This document shows positions 11,208-23,490 of a stretch of 64,000 bases of DNA, piece after piece; positions within the stretch are counted from its first letter, which is position 1; the number at the start of each line of letters is the position of its first letter. The notes beneath the pieces were generated by a model. It searched no databases. It was not told the origin of the DNA and saw only the letters and a list, made by a program, of their open reading frames with translations. The stretch comes from Ovis canadensis. Its lineage: Eukaryota; Chordata; Mammalia; Artiodactyla; Bovidae. The translations under genes and the position numbers were made by a program. The DNA lies in the NCBI RefSeq assembly GCF_042477335.2, contig NC_091255.1, positions 43,812,501-43,876,500 of the forward strand, given 5' to 3'.

Positions 11208-13440
11208 ATGTTTTTTTTTTTAATTTAACATTTTATTTAGCCAAAATTAAATGATAACTGCACAGTAGTTCCTAGAACAAAGAATAAGTTTTTCTTTGGG
11301 GATAATTTTCTGACAAAATGAAGAGACACAAAGTGATGCATCTTCCTGCTTGACTTTCAAGGCACACCCGTAAGAGGATAATTGCTGGTGCAGCGTGGCT
11401 CAGATCGTAAGGCTCTTGGGCTCCGTGGATAGGGCAGCCTGGTGCTCTCAGAGGCAGGCCCACAGGCACAGCTGACAGACCAGAGAGCAGCGCCCATGCA
11501 GGAGGATGCCTAGGATTTCCCAGAGGGTGAGGCTCGGGCTCTGCTGGGCGCTGAGCTAGATGAGGGTCTGGGGAGGTCACAGTCATGTGCTGGGAAGAGC
11601 CGATTGGAGAGGATGAAATTGACAAGTCAGAGGAAAACACTCGTCCTGACATGACAGCAGGCGAGTGTCTTAAGTCCAAATGTTTGAGACACCCACTTCA
11701 GTATAGCTACCCAGGCCTGTAAATTCATCTTTCCTATATCACTTTAGGCTGTCTTTTGTAAACAACAGTGTCTGAAAGAGCATTGTTGAAACAAAAGGTG
11801 TAGAAGACTTGGGACAGTCGTGAGAGGAGACAGTGGGCAGAGGTGGCCCCAAGGAAGAAGCCTAGCTCTAGCAACAACTGTCCAGCTCCGAGAAGACTGA
11901 GGTAGCCTCATTTGAGTGGCAAATAGTAATGTTCAAATTTCAAAAATTATTTATTCTGCTTCCTACTATTACTTAAACCACATAGTTCCATGAGACAGGG
12001 TAAACTTGAAATCAATGAAACAGTAATGATCTTTCAAAACGGAGCAGCTGAACTACATATCAACAGGACAGGCTAGATTAAATCAAACTTAATAAAAAGC
12101 ACTTTATGATACTAGTATCCATACTCATCTTTAACATGAGTTGGTTTTTCAAAAGGGGGACGATGTAGGGGATGTCAAAAACCAAGTGAGACCAGGTTTG
12201 CTTTCATCTCATTCTGTTCAGTTTCCGTAATGGGAGGATGGATCCACTATCATTTCTTCACCAGGTTACTTTGTTACCGGCATCTCGCACCTTCTGTCCT
12301 CCATGCGAGGAAGAAACACTTTGCTGGGTGGCACTGCTCTAACTGCTACCAGAGACACTAGGTTTGAGTTGTATATTGATCAAATCTGGCGAATATCTTC
12401 TGGAATCGTAGTAACTACTGGAGGTGTAGGTGTTTTGAGTAGATTCTCATAAGAAGAAATCGAAGGAGAAGAGGAATCTGCAAAATTCTCAAAACACTCG
12501 TCTGATTTGTACTTTCTTTCATTGCCGAATCATTCAATGAACTGTTTGCTTTTGATAATGGATAGTTTGTGGCTATCAGAGCTGTGCTACTCTTTGTAAA
12601 AGGAACTTTCAAACCAGGAGTGCAGAACGTGGGTGCCAAAGGAGAATCTGTGTGCTCTGCACCATTTTTTTTCCAACAGCTGGATTATGAATCCAGGAGT
12701 GGCAAAGACATTATCATTGGGCACTGGTTCTGTTTCTATGGTCTCACTGTTAGTCTTTACATTTTTAAGTCCAATTGTGTGATCATTATTTAAACACATA
12801 GTGTATTCAGAGATACCAACTGAAAATCATCCATCTTTAGTGCACATTTTGAAGTGTTTACTAGTGACTGTTTGGAAAATGGAGTTAAAATTTTTGGCTC
12901 TGCCTTCTCGTTGTTTACTGCTTGGGGACGGTTTGGCAGACCTTGGGATACGATGTACCGCTCAAGTCCAAAATCAAAAAGTTGTGGACTATGCGGTGAC
13001 TTCTCAGAAACAGAAGTTTGGGAGCAGCAGAATCCAAGAAATCATCTTTCACGTCAGGCTTCTCAGGACATTCACGTTCACTGGATGCTAGTTTAGAGTC
13101 GATGACTTCTTGCTCATCCACTGAGTTTTTCTTGGCACATGGAGCATATCCATACTTCTGGAAAAACTCTTTTATTTTCGTGATATCCACTGAATTCTTT
13201 TTCGTCAGTATTTTTGTTGCCTTTATGAAACCCATGCTTTCTTGACTTTCCAAGCTTTGCTTTATCAAGAATATTGACATCATCCTTTAGAGTCCGTAAT
13301 TCTGAGTGAAGGTCATATAAAATCCTCATTGGACAATCTTCAAAGTTGCTTTCCTCTCTGTCCAGCGTTCCCTGCAGCTGACAGCCAGAGACCTCAGCAT
13401 CCCGTGAAAGCCTCAGATTGGATCCATAGGAGAGCCTGGC
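11208..13440 (-). pseudogene. SKA3: SKA3 processed pseudogene
   Basis: SKA3 is a subunit of the spindle and kinetochore-associated complex that couples kinetochores to microtubules. The minus strand starts with an ATG at 13427-13425 (MDPI) and gives SKA3-like text in shifting frames: [10 protein letters not shown] (from 13329), a KNSVDEQE segment near 13140, [13 protein letters not shown] (from 12799), and PTFCTPGLK followed by PLSKANSS (12640-12560). The coding part ends near 12250 and about 1 kb of 3' UTR follows. The copy closes with AATAAA and a T-run on the plus strand (A-tail) at 11209-11221. A TGA at 13415-13413 stops it at codon 5 and multiple frameshifts follow. No introns are seen. 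It lies inside ERV-A and is absent from repeat unit 1, so it inserted after that duplication. It is a dead retrocopy. Confidence 0.88.
11232..11237 (-). other. Polyadenylation signal of the SKA3 retrocopy
   Basis: AATAAA on the minus strand lies about 12 bases before the A-tail, the spacing expected for a reverse-transcribed mRNA end. Confidence 0.75.
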
Positions 13441-14708
13441 TTATCTTGACTTTTAATCGTAAAATTCTCCTTAATAGCCAAAGCAGATGTCACCATTAAC
13501 AATGTTAGTGTTTCTCTAGGTATGAGAAGATGTAAGAATTAGAACTCACTAAATCTTCTCCTGGAAAAATCTAACCATCTGAAGGCCTGCTCTGCCAGTT
13601 TTTCCCAGAGCACGGAGTGCCTCATTCCTGATTTCCGCCCTGAACTCCTTTCAGGGGTGTTGAGGATCAGCAGCTGCCAGGGATCGTGATTTAGTCTTTG
13701 TAGAGGTAGGTGACGAGTGTCGGTGTTTAGCTGGCAGAGCCCCTTCTTGGTTGTAAACTTGGCCATGATTTTAAGGCGAGCATTTCATGACCATTTCATG
13801 CTAGGATGCTGAGAATGTCCATTCTCAGGTCTGGCAACGATTTTGTTAACAGGCCACTCAATGTGCTGTTGCTGGACTAGGCCATAAAACAGTATCCAGA
13901 ATTCTCTGGACCACCTGTCTTACTAGCCTCTTGGTCCAGGAAAACATTCCTTCGTGTTGCTTCTTCCCATATCTAGAGTTACACTGTTACCATCATTGAT
14001 CTCATATGGAACTATATATTATTTTATCAGAGGCTTCAGTCACACATTTGGAAGTATAAGAAACAGCAATTTTGTAAAACTGGTGAAAGACAGGTAACAT
14101 AGACAGGAGTATTATAAGCTAAAAACTTCCATTAGATGTAGCCCAGTATATCCCAGGTCATCTGACTTAGTCTATTCTGTATGAATCTTTATCTTCCAGG
14201 GAAATTATATATTGGCACTGTCTATAAGGCACATAACCCAGTTTCCTAGTGTTACTAGACTGATTATCCTTAGTATGATTTAATTGTTTCCAACACAGAG
14301 GAGACTTTAAACCTAAATTACCATGACCTGGTGTTATCTATATAAATCTACCCCATAATGGTGGGAGGTTTTTTCCTTTACTGAAACTTTGCTTGCTGCT
14401 CTGATTGAGACTGAATAATAGAAGAAAATTCAAATTTATGGCCAGGGTCAGAGCAGGCATTACTAATTGGTCAGGTGAGGGGATTCCATCTAGTAATATC
14501 AATAGTGACATGAATATGACTATAATTTTTCTTTTTAAGTAAATTTTCTCAGGGTCAACCAGTTAGAGACTTGGAGTAGAGAAATTCACCAAGGTAACCC
14601 AGAACTAGACATATGTAACCGGCCACAAACCCAACAATTGGATTGACTTCTAAAACTAGCATAGGATCCGGGCTATGATAGAAAAGCATTTGATTTATAT
14701 GCAAAGGC
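13441..14708 (-). mobile_element. ERV-A internal sequence, degenerate (possible env region)
   Basis: This is assigned to ERV-A by position between identified parts of the provirus. A minus-strand open frame at 13766-13539 (75 codons) has no match that I can name. The minus strand of 14.4-14.1 kb has short asparagine-rich stretches compatible with an envelope surface region, but stops are frequent. Function is not recognisable. Confidence 0.35.
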
Positions 14709-15246
14709 CTTACTCCTTGGAAGAAAAGTTATGACCAACCTAGACAGCATATTCAAAAGCAGAGACATTACTTTGCCAACAAAGGTCCGTCTAGTCAAGG
14801 CTATGGTTTTTCCTGTGGTCATATATGGATATGAGAGTTGGACTGTGAAGAAAGCTGAGTGCCAAAGAATTGATGCTTTTGAACTGTGGTGTTGGAGAAG
14901 ACTCTTGAGAGTCCCTTGGACTGCAAGGAGATCCAACCAGTCCATTCTGAAGGAGATCAGCCCTGGGATTTCTTTGGAAGGAATGATGCTAAAGCTGAAA
15001 CTCCAGTACTTTGGCCACCTCATGCAAAGAGTTGACTTATTGGAAAAGACTGTGATGCTGGGGGGGATTGGGGGCAGGAGGAGAAGGGGACGACCGAGGA
15101 CGAGATGGCTGGATGGCATCACTGACTTGATGGATGTGAGTGTGAGTGAACTCCGGGAGTTGGTGATGGACAGGGAGGCCTGGCGTGCTGTGATTCATGG
15201 GGTCACAAAGAGTCAGACACGACTGAGCGACTGAACTGAACTGAAG
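14709..15246 (+). mobile_element. BovB 3' fragment
   Basis: A 167-codon open frame at 14731-15234 encodes the BovB C-terminus (MTNLDSIFKSRDITLPTKVR, then an SWTVKKAE motif and the basic GGRRRRGRPR stretch), followed by the typical GACTGAGCGACTGAACTGAA end. It is strongly 5'-truncated, inside ERV-A, and opposite to it. Confidence 0.92.
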
Positions 15247-18143
15247 AAGTCAAGAAAACATTATAAACGATCATATGAATCAGATCCACATCTTGGGCAA
15301 GCTGTCTACCTCTGATGTCGTCATCTTCTTGTCCTGGTGTAGTGCAGTTTCTCCTCTGTTTGAGCAGCGTTTTAAGGTGAGATCACGTCAGTTGTCCTCT
15401 CTATAGATCAGTCCAGTGTAGGGGCCTTTGGAAGTTGGAATTAATCTAAGAGTCTATTTCCCTTCAGTTTCACTGTGCATGAGCTAGTTAAGAGTACCTA
15501 ATAAAAAGGTCCTTCCATCCAGGTTGGAGATAGCCCCTTAAATTATGTCTTTTTCCAGTCCTGGTTACAGCTCATGAGGCATCTGATCTTTATGCAAAGA
15601 TAGATTACTGAGATAAGCTTCAGAAACAAACTTAGGGTTTTCTTTAGGAATTCAATTAAGTTTTACATTAATATCACATAACAGCAAAGAACTATCCAGG
15701 AAATGAGTCTTACTAGATTCAGACCTCCATTAACAAACTTGGATTTAACATTTATTGAAATATCTTTTCTTCCCTAATATTACTCTCATTTTTATCAAAA
15801 ATAACCAAATTAAGGCTAGTTTGTTTGCAAAATAGGTCTGCTTTCAATAAATTTGGCCTGATGATTTATATAACCATAAATGATTACAGACTTTTTGTTT
15901 TGTTGAAATTTTCATAGATTCTCAGATTGAACTTTTAAAATAAAACAGGGCTGGGAAAAGTCACGCCAAAGGCTTATCACAGGTTTCACCTAACAAATCT
16001 AGGTGAATCCTTCCCATTTCAAGGTCTCAAAAATTCCTTCAGAGTTCTGTACCTGTTAGTGAGAAAACCTTCCTAACTCATCTGATAAAGTTACTGAAAA
16101 CCTAAGATTTTCCAGTCTCTGAAGGAGTCAGATAGAGATAAAATATAATTGTTTTAATTTGTTTATAACATATAATTTTACCAAATTACTGTCATAATTA
16201 TTTTGAGGGGAAGTTTTCCCCTACTCCTGGAAAACACAGATTCAAACCTATAATTTTTTCAGATAGAAACCATAAAAGTTGTAAGCATATTCGCTGGTTC
16301 ATTCAGTCCTTTTGTAACTTTTGTGAAGTCATCAGGTTTCCCATTAGAATACCAGGACATATCAGAATGTTAGAAACTCCACATAATTTCTAGGATATCT
16401 ATATTAGTAATGTTTACCATACATTATAACCTGAGAGAACTTATTACTCATTTGATAATATTTCCCATGTAATTTAACCAACCAAATAAGCACAATTAGT
16501 TTAATATCTCTCTTTGGGATGTTTTAGGTGCCCTCTAAAGCAACCCAAAGTTAGCTAGAGGTCAAAAGAACTTCAACAGAATTTGATTTAGGAAGTTTTG
16601 TCAAAAAAATCAATCAAAAGGGTTTAGAACATTCGGTCAGATTTAGTCAGTGCTGATGGGTGTATCACTTAGCTTGCTGCTATGTCACAGTGGGCGTATA
16701 TAAGGAGGCTCGAGGTCTAGAGAAAGTCGACTCCGCCATCTTCGACCTAGATGGCTCTCACCAGTTCTCCTGCAGCTGTGTCATTCCTAAGAAAATCCAT
16801 TTATACAACCAATTGTAATCCAATTTTAGAAAATCCTGATCATGCATAACTCTTTTCAGTATCTTTTTTCATACCTCCTTCTATTGAAAACACATCTTAG
16901 TTTCCCTAAAGTATTTTACACAATGAGGTACATTTCTTGTTGACAGATTTGTTACAGAATACAGTCTTATTTGACCTCTAGTAAACCTAGGTACAACAGA
17001 AGTATTATACTTATTGATGGTTCTAAAGACATATCTGTGTTACCAGGTATTCATCTACTACTGAATATTTCTCAGTTCACATGAACCTGAAATTCATTTA
17101 ATTTAATTTAGAATTATTTGATTCGTAAGCACTGACTTTTAAAAAGCCAATTAAATAGAGCTTATCTACAAATTAATCTCAAAAATATTATCCAGGGACA
17201 AAGACATATGGAGACATACGCATATTCAGACAGACACAATGCAAAATCTAGCTTCATTTTCTAAACTTAGTCATGAATTAGGTATTACAATATAAAATTC
17301 ACAATTTTATAGATAAGTGTTCCTGAGAGCCCTGGTCTCAAGGCACAGGGAATGAAAATCAAGTTCTATCAAAATGGCAGCAGGTCTAAACCAAATGGTG
17401 GCCTGACAAAGCAGAATGGTCATCGCAAATCACAACACAGATCACAGAGTATAAAACACATACCCAGACCTGGCAGTCTTAATCAGACCCTCCCTTAACA
17501 GAAGCTTACAGTCTCTCAGAAAACCTCCTATAGAGACACAGAACCTCAGATGCAAGGACTGACAGAGTAAATGAAAATATCTCAGGTCTTCAAAGATTCC
17601 AAAGGGAGGGAAGGAAGCCAGGTTGAAAGCAGAGGGGGAAGGAGGCAGGAGAGAGGCGCAAAAGCTGTGGCCTTCTAGACATCTCCTGCTACCTGTGGAT
17701 ACCCAGGCATTAGGGGACGTTACCCTGGGCCTCCACAGAAGGGAGGACTGGAGGCCCTGCCAGAAACCAGACCAGACCAGAATTCAAGCCAGAAACTAGG
17801 ACAGAGCCAGAATTCGAGTCTCTGCCAAGAAGAGATGATCAGCCTCCAATCCTCAGCTCAGGCTGAGGCCCTTTGACCAGATTTCTGCGTCCAAGATCGG
17901 GGGGCTAGAAAAAGAAAGGGTAGGATAGGAAGGGTTAAGGAGAGGAAAGAGAGAAGGAAGAAGAGAGAGATCAACAAAATCTCTTGTTCCTTACCTGGTC
18001 TGGGCACCCTGGCCAGTTGTCTGCACCAGGAGGAGACCAGGGACAAAAGGGTCCCAGTTGTGGCAGTTGGGTCTGATCCATCGCCAAGCAAGCTGGTCCC
18101 TGAGTACCCTAAGTGGTCAGGATGTCAGTCGCAGCAAAGAGGA
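15247..18143 (-). mobile_element. ERV-A internal sequence and leader, degenerate gag-pol
   Basis: The right end (18143 down to about 17.6 kb) is a leader with a good splice donor, CAG|GTAAGG, at 17995/17994. Minus-strand text at about 15545-15455 looks like the basic C-terminal end of a retroviral integrase (a GWK-type start followed by a VKLKG-type segment), but this is a by-eye impression broken by stops. The AT-rich middle (15.6-17.5 kb) gives no readable gag or protease. Only about 2.6 kb separates leader and integrase-like text, so most of gag-pol is deleted. Confidence 0.4.
17990..17998 (-). promoter_or_regulatory. Probable retroviral splice donor
   Basis: The minus strand reads CCAGGTAAGG, a near-consensus 5' splice site, about 170 bases inside the 5' LTR. 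This is where the leader donor for envelope mRNA normally lies. Confidence 0.5.
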
Positions 18144-18162
18144 GTCCCTGCCAGAATCGCCA
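18144..18162 (-). other. Probable primer-binding site of ERV-A
   Basis: Two bases inside the LTR end (…TGCAACA|AA) the minus strand reads TGGCGATTCTGGCAGGGAC. The TGG start and 2-base spacing are diagnostic for a tRNA primer site. The two ends (TGGCG and CAGGGAC) resemble the lysine tRNA type while the middle does not, so I leave the tRNA unnamed. Confidence 0.55.
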
Positions 18163-18164
18163 TT

Positions 18165-18480
18165 TGTTGCAGAAAGAGGGACCCCTTCCAGGGCCCGAAA
18201 GAGGGCTCTTATCTAACACTCAGAAGTGAATGTCTGAGGAGATACATGTGCTGACAAAGCAAGAGATTTTATTGGGGAGGGGCTCCCAGGCAGAGAGCAG
18301 GAGGGTAAGGGAACCCAGGAGGACTGCTCTGCCACGTGGCTTGCAGTCTCGGGTTTTATGGTGATGGGATTAGTTTCCAGGTGGTCTTGGGCCAATCATT
18401 CTGATTCAGAGTCCTTCCTGGTGGCGCACACATTGTTCAGCCAGAATGGATGCCAGTGAGAAGGATTCTGGGGATGGTTG
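18165..18480 (-). mobile_element. ERV-A 5' LTR, piece 1 (R/U5 side)
   Basis: This matches the left two thirds of the 8577-9069 LTR, from TGTTGCAG to GATTCTGGGGATGGTTG. It stops abruptly where ERV-B begins. The missing part resumes at 25996. Confidence 0.85.
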
Positions 18481-18814
18481 TGAGCAAGGTCAAAGCCCCC
18501 AATTAAAGTAACAACCTTTTTGCTTTCCTTTCCCTTATCTTGTTTTTAAACAGCTGCTGCTTATCAGTCACCACTTTCACTTCTGTGATCTTGCTTGCTC
18601 CTTACATCTATGGGAATTAGGGCTGCTGCGGAGGGGAGGGATCTGAGCTGTTTGAGTGGGAAGTTTACAGTGTAGGAAAGATACCCAGAACAAAGCCGGG
18701 GCTCCCAGCCTTTGGAGGTGACTCCGCTGGGCCTGCACCAGTGCTGAATAAACCCTGCTGTTCTGTATCTCTGAGTGATTCTTGTGTCTTTCCGACACTA
18801 TGGTTTCTATAATA
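18481..18814 (+). mobile_element. ERV-B 5' LTR
   Basis: It begins TGAGCAAGGTC and ends TTTCTATAATA, where the 3' LTR has TTTCTATAACA. AATAAA is at 18747-18752. No convincing primer-binding site follows directly, so that site appears mutated or lost. Confidence 0.85.
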
Positions 18815-19390
18815 TTTTCTGCTGCTTTGGCCAGGAAGCTGACAACCGAATTGGCCCCTTGCACCACCATTGTCAGGGAACCAGAGAAAGCTGTGGCTGC
18901 CGACCCGGTGATAGACGGATAGGCACCACCCGGCCATTTGCTGGAGCCCGATTCTCACTCAAGTTGTGCTGGCCTTGGCCCATGCTGCTTCCCCAACAGA
19001 CTCAGAAGGAGAGCAGAAGCGGGTTCCAGTACAGGACTTCAGATGGGTGAGTGCCCTGGGGACATCTGCCTGAGTCAGGACCCACCATATGGCAGAAGAG
19101 GCACCTGATCACCTCCCAGTGACCAGAGAGTCACTCAGAATAGGGTATGTTCCCTCGGGTGGTCTGTCAGTTCTGGTGTGTGTGGGAGAATGATTGGGCG
19201 GAGTGAAAGCCAGCGCTCCACCGTCTTTGGACTATGGAGCCTGAGAGGGTCCTAACCTGTGGTTCCACAATGAGCTCATTCAGTTCAGGGCAGTGCCAGC
19301 CTCTGGGGGATTTAATCTGTCCTTGCAAGGCTGGTCTGCGTTGGGAGTTTATATTGACCTGCCCATGCTAAGTGGTATCTAAATTTCCAT
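18815..19390 (+). other. ERV-B leader
   Basis: This is non-coding leader between LTR and gag. A possible splice donor, GGGTGAGTGCC, lies near 19045. Confidence 0.5.
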
Positions 19391-21335
19391 ATGGGGAGCA
19401 GCCAGATGGATGAAAATGAGTGTCTTTGTTTTGTTGTGGGACACCACCTCAGGGTGGGAACTTTCACATAATGGGCAACTCGACTTGTAAACTCACTATC
19501 TTAGAGAGTATGGTTAGAAATTTTAAGAAAGGATTTTTCTGGGGATCAGGCTTCCCTCATAGCTCAGTTGGTAAAGAATCTGCCTGCAATGCAGGAGACC
19601 CCAGTTCTCTGCCTGGGTTGGGAAGATCTGCTGGAGAAGGGATAGGCTACCCACACCAGTATTCTTGGGTTTCCCTTGTGGCTCAGCTGGTAAAGAATCT
19701 GCCTGCAATGCGGGAGACCTGGGTTCATATCCCTGGGCTGGGAAGAGCCCCTGGAGAAGGGAAAGGCTACCCACCAGTAATCTGGCCTGGAGAATTCCAT
19801 GGATGGTACAGTCCACGGGGATCGAAAAGAGTCAGACATGACTAAGTGACTTTAACTTTTCCTGGAGATTATGGTGTAAAATTGAGTCCTGAAAAACTTT
19901 ACAGTCTTTGTACCCTGGCGTAACCCTCCTTCGGGGTCGGTGACCCCCAGAAGGTGCCTTAGATATACCCACTGTCTGAGTAGTGTCATAGCGGGAGACT
20001 CCAGCCACCTGCACCAATTCCTATACACCAATTAATGGTTGGAAATTGCCCAGTGAGGGCCCCCTTGGGTTCGATTCTATGTCGCAGGTCAGGGATAGTG
20101 TAAAGTCCTAGTAGTTCAATCAAAGAAAAGGATCTCGTGCCAAGAGAAGGAACCACCTATCCTCCAGGGAGAGGCTGAAGAGCTGCCTCCAGTGTCCCCA
20201 CCTTACGTCCCCACGGCTCCTGCACCCAGAGCAGCAGATCCCCGTTTACCAGACAGCCCACCGCCTTTCATTCCTTCTCCTCCTGACGTTCCTGAAGCTG
20301 TTGTGCCTCCTCGGCCAGCCATCCCAGAACCAATGGGTAGGCGCCTCTGGTCTGCTCAGGGAGCAGCTGACCCAGCACTACAAATGCCCTTACGATAGAC
20401 TCAAGGGCTGCAGCACTTTGCCACCGATAGAATCCTACATGAGGGGGGACCCGTTTTTTACTACCAGCCTTTTTCCATGACTGATTCCCTTAACTGGAAA
20501 CATCACACCACCTCTGCTCTGAAAAGCCCCAAGGGCTGGTTGATCTCTTAGAATCCACCTTCCAGATCCACCACCCTTCCTGAGGAACCCGCCAACAGCT
20601 TCTCCTCACCCTATTCAATACAGAGGAGCACCGAAGTCACGACAGAGGCTGGGAAGAGGCTCCGGGCCAATGCCCCAGGGGGCCAGTTAGGCGCAGAGAG
20701 CTGGGATCGGGAGAATTTCCCGGAGGAAGAGCCTTGCTGGGCCCCAATACCGAGGGAGGGGAATGAACCAGTTGGAGAGGTATCGACAGGCCCTCCTACA
20801 GGGACTAAGAGCCAGGGTTAAGAAGCCCACTAACATGGCTAAGACCAGTGAGGTGCTACAAAAGCCAGATGAAAGCCCGGCCGATTTCTATAAAAGGCTA
20901 TGTGAAGCCTTTCGGGTCTTCACCATTTTGATCCTGAAGCCCCTGAATATCAACGGTTGATAAATGCAGCCTTTGTAGGACAGGCCCAATATGACATCCA
21001 GAAAAAATTTACAGAAGTTAGAAGGGTCTGCAGGTAAAAATGCCACGGAACTGCTAGAAATAGCTAACAAAGTCTTTGTCAATCGCAACCAAACAGCACG
21101 CCGAGAAGCAGAAAAGAGGATGAAGCAAAAGCGGCACTCTTGGCAGCTGCCCTGTCAAAGCCTTCCCCCACCCCACGCCCCTACCTTGGGACCACCCCAT
21201 AAGGCAAGGGGCCCAGATCCGAAAGGGAGCGTTCCCCTTAGCCGTGATCACTGTGACTATTGCAAGGAAAAGGGACACTGGAAAAATGAGTGCCCTAGCA
21301 CCCTGAGAAGAAAACCAAAGCCCCAGGCTCCCTGA
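19391..21335 (+). pseudogene. ERV-B gag (broken)
   Basis: The likely start ATGGGGAGCAGC at 19391 gives a glycine at position 2, as needed for myristoylation of matrix. A Bov-tA insertion (19547-19856) splits matrix. A proline-rich segment contains PTAP (20210-20221), the late-domain motif that recruits ESCRT. The capsid major homology region QKPDESPADFYKRLCEAFR is at 20859-20915. A nucleocapsid CX2CX4HX4C zinc knuckle is at 21252-21293, and only one is present. Many stops and frameshifts separate these pieces, for example after 20398 and 20960. Structural role only; non-functional. Confidence 0.88.
19547..19856 (+). mobile_element. Bov-tA SINE, tandem form, in ERV-B gag
   Basis: Two tRNA-like heads (CTCATAGCTCAGTTGGTAAAG and TGTGGCTCAGCTGGTAAAG types) are arranged in tandem, followed by one Bov-A body. 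Imperfect 13-bp duplications flank it: TTTTTCTGGGGAT at 19534-19546 and TTTTCCTGGAGAT at 19857-19869. Confidence 0.88.
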
Positions 21336-23490
21336 GCTGATATCAAACCAAGCCACCCAGCGCTAATCTGATTGGGCTAGCTGGAGCAAAATCCGACTGG
21401 GGGGACCGGGCTCTCTCCAACTGCGCCCCCAAGAGCCCATGGTCAGAATTCAAGCAGGGGGCCATCCAATGGACTTTATGGAGGACACAAGTGATGAGCA
21501 TTCAGCGGTCACCCAGCAGACAGCCCCCTCTCGGGAAAAGAAGCTACCATCCTCGGGGCCGCAGGTGCCCAGACCCGCAGGCCATTTTGCAGTCCCTGAC
21601 AGTGCCGCCTAGGGGACCATGTGATAATGCACGAATTCCTCTACCTGCTCAACTGCCCCGTTCCCTTGTTGGCAAGAGAGCTGTTTGCAGAGATGGGGGC
21701 CCAGATTTCCTTTTCTGCTGATGGATCACCTCAGCTAAAGCTAGCCCCACCGCCTTCCTCCTTGATTACGACTCTCATTATAAGGAGAGAAGAAGAATGG
21801 CGCCTGTATTCCTCCCCTCCAGGAGAAGGGACCGTTCCTCCTGAATTAGAGACTGAGTGCCCGCTAGTTTGGGTGGAGGAAAATCCTCTGGGTCTGGCAA
21901 AACACCATGCTCCCAGCCTGGCTGATCTGAAACTGGGAGCTCAGCCTGTAAAACTACAATCCAAAACAGTATCCAATTTCCCGGGAGGCCTGACTGGGAA
22001 TCCAGGCTTATTCAGACAGACCACTCCAACACAGACTTCTGATGAAATGCCAGTCACCCTGGAACACCCTGGAACACCCCATTACTACCTGTGAAGAAGC
22101 CAGGGCCTCATGACTACCATCTAGTTAAGGACTTAAGAGCTGTGAATGAGGCAGCGATTACTCTGCATCCAGCAGTGCTTAATCTGTACACCCTACTAGC
22201 ACTGATCCCGTCCCCAGCTGAATGGTTTACTTGCTTGGACCTGAAAGATGCCTTCTTCTGCCTCTGGGTTGCACCTGTCAGCCAATCGCTATTTGCATTT
22301 AAATGGGAAAACCCACACATGGGAGACAAGGAACAGCTCACTTGGACGCGGCTTCCTCAGGGGTTCAAGAACTCCTCTACCCTCTTCAGCAGAGCTTTGA
22401 CTGTCAACTTGGCTAACTTTCCTGGACAGGAGTTAGACTGTGTCCTGCTGCAATATGTCAATGACCTCACGCTGGCCAGGACAACACAGGCTTGCTGCCC
22501 AGAAGGAACAAAGGCCCTCCTCTCCTTGTTAATAGAAGCTGGGTACCAGGTATCAAAAGAAAAAGGCACTCCTGAGAGACATTGTCCCCAGATGTGGAAT
22601 GCCTCTGACCATAGAGTCAGACAATGGACAGGCATTTGTAGCCAAGACAGTACAATAGACGGCAAGGGCTTTGAAGATTCAGCGGAAATTACATACTGCC
22701 TACCTACCCCAGCGCAGAAGGTGATGACACCCCACTCCAGTGCTCTTGCCTGGAAAATCCCTTGGATGGAGGAGCCTGGAAGGCTGCAGTCCATGGAGTC
22801 GCTGAGGGTCGGACACAACTGAGCGACTTTACTTTCACTTTTCACTTTCATGCATTGGAGAAGGAAATGGCAACCCACTCCAGTGTTCTTGCCTGGAGAA
22901 TCCCAGGGACAGGGGAGCCTGATGGGCTGGCATCTATGGGGTCACACAGAGTCGGACATGACTGAAGTGACTTAGCAGCAGTACCTGCCCCAGAGCTCAG
23001 GGAAAGTGGAATGCAAGAATCGAACCCTCAAACAAACCCTAGCAAAACTATGCCAAGGGAACAGCTTACCTTGGGTAGGCATGTTACCCATGGCCCTCTT
23101 GAAGGTGAGGTATCCACCCTGGGCAGGGATAGGGTTTTCACCATTAGAAATCCTGTATGGATGGCCACCCCAGCTAGTCACCCTAAGGGGAGACACCAGA
23201 GAACTGGGGAACTTGGACGTATCTAGGCAGCTGCAAGGGTTATGACACACAATCTCTCAAATACATACGTGGAGAGTTGATAGAATACCAACCCTTAGGC
23301 ATAGCAGTACATCCCCACCAACCAGGGGACCGAGCATGGGTGAAGGATTGGGAAAAAAGAGCCTTTAGAACCCTTGTGGAAAGGGCCCTATTCTATAATC
23401 TTAACTACTCCCACTGGTCTCAAGGTGACAGGAATAGACGCTTGGATCCATTACTCCAGAGTCAAACCTACAAGTCTGACCAATAGCTGA
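21336..23490 (+). pseudogene. ERV-B pol (protease, partial RT, partial integrase)
   Basis: Protease remnants lie at 21440-21720. Reverse transcriptase is open from 22091, with LPQG at 22352-22363 and the catalytic box reading YVND at 22454-22465, where YVDD is the usual class I form, so one catalytic aspartate is Asn. At about 22565 the text jumps to the integrase core (SDNGQAF from 22617, in another frame). The thumb, RNase H and integrase N-terminus are therefore deleted. A Bov-A2 SINE then cuts integrase at 22713. Integrase text resumes to about 23490. It is enzymatically dead at several levels. Confidence 0.88.
22713..22981 (+). mobile_element. Bov-A2 SINE in ERV-B integrase
   Basis: This is a dimer of Bov-A units with the CTTTCACTTTTCAC linker. 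A 12-bp duplication TACCTACCCCAG / TACCTGCCCCAG (22701-22712 and 22982-22993) flanks it, and integrase text continues on the far side. Confidence 0.92.

Noticed and set aside
20192-20398. Independent proline-rich cellular gene
   Set aside because: It is the proline-rich part of ERV-B gag, with PTAP in place and gag capsid and knuckle following.
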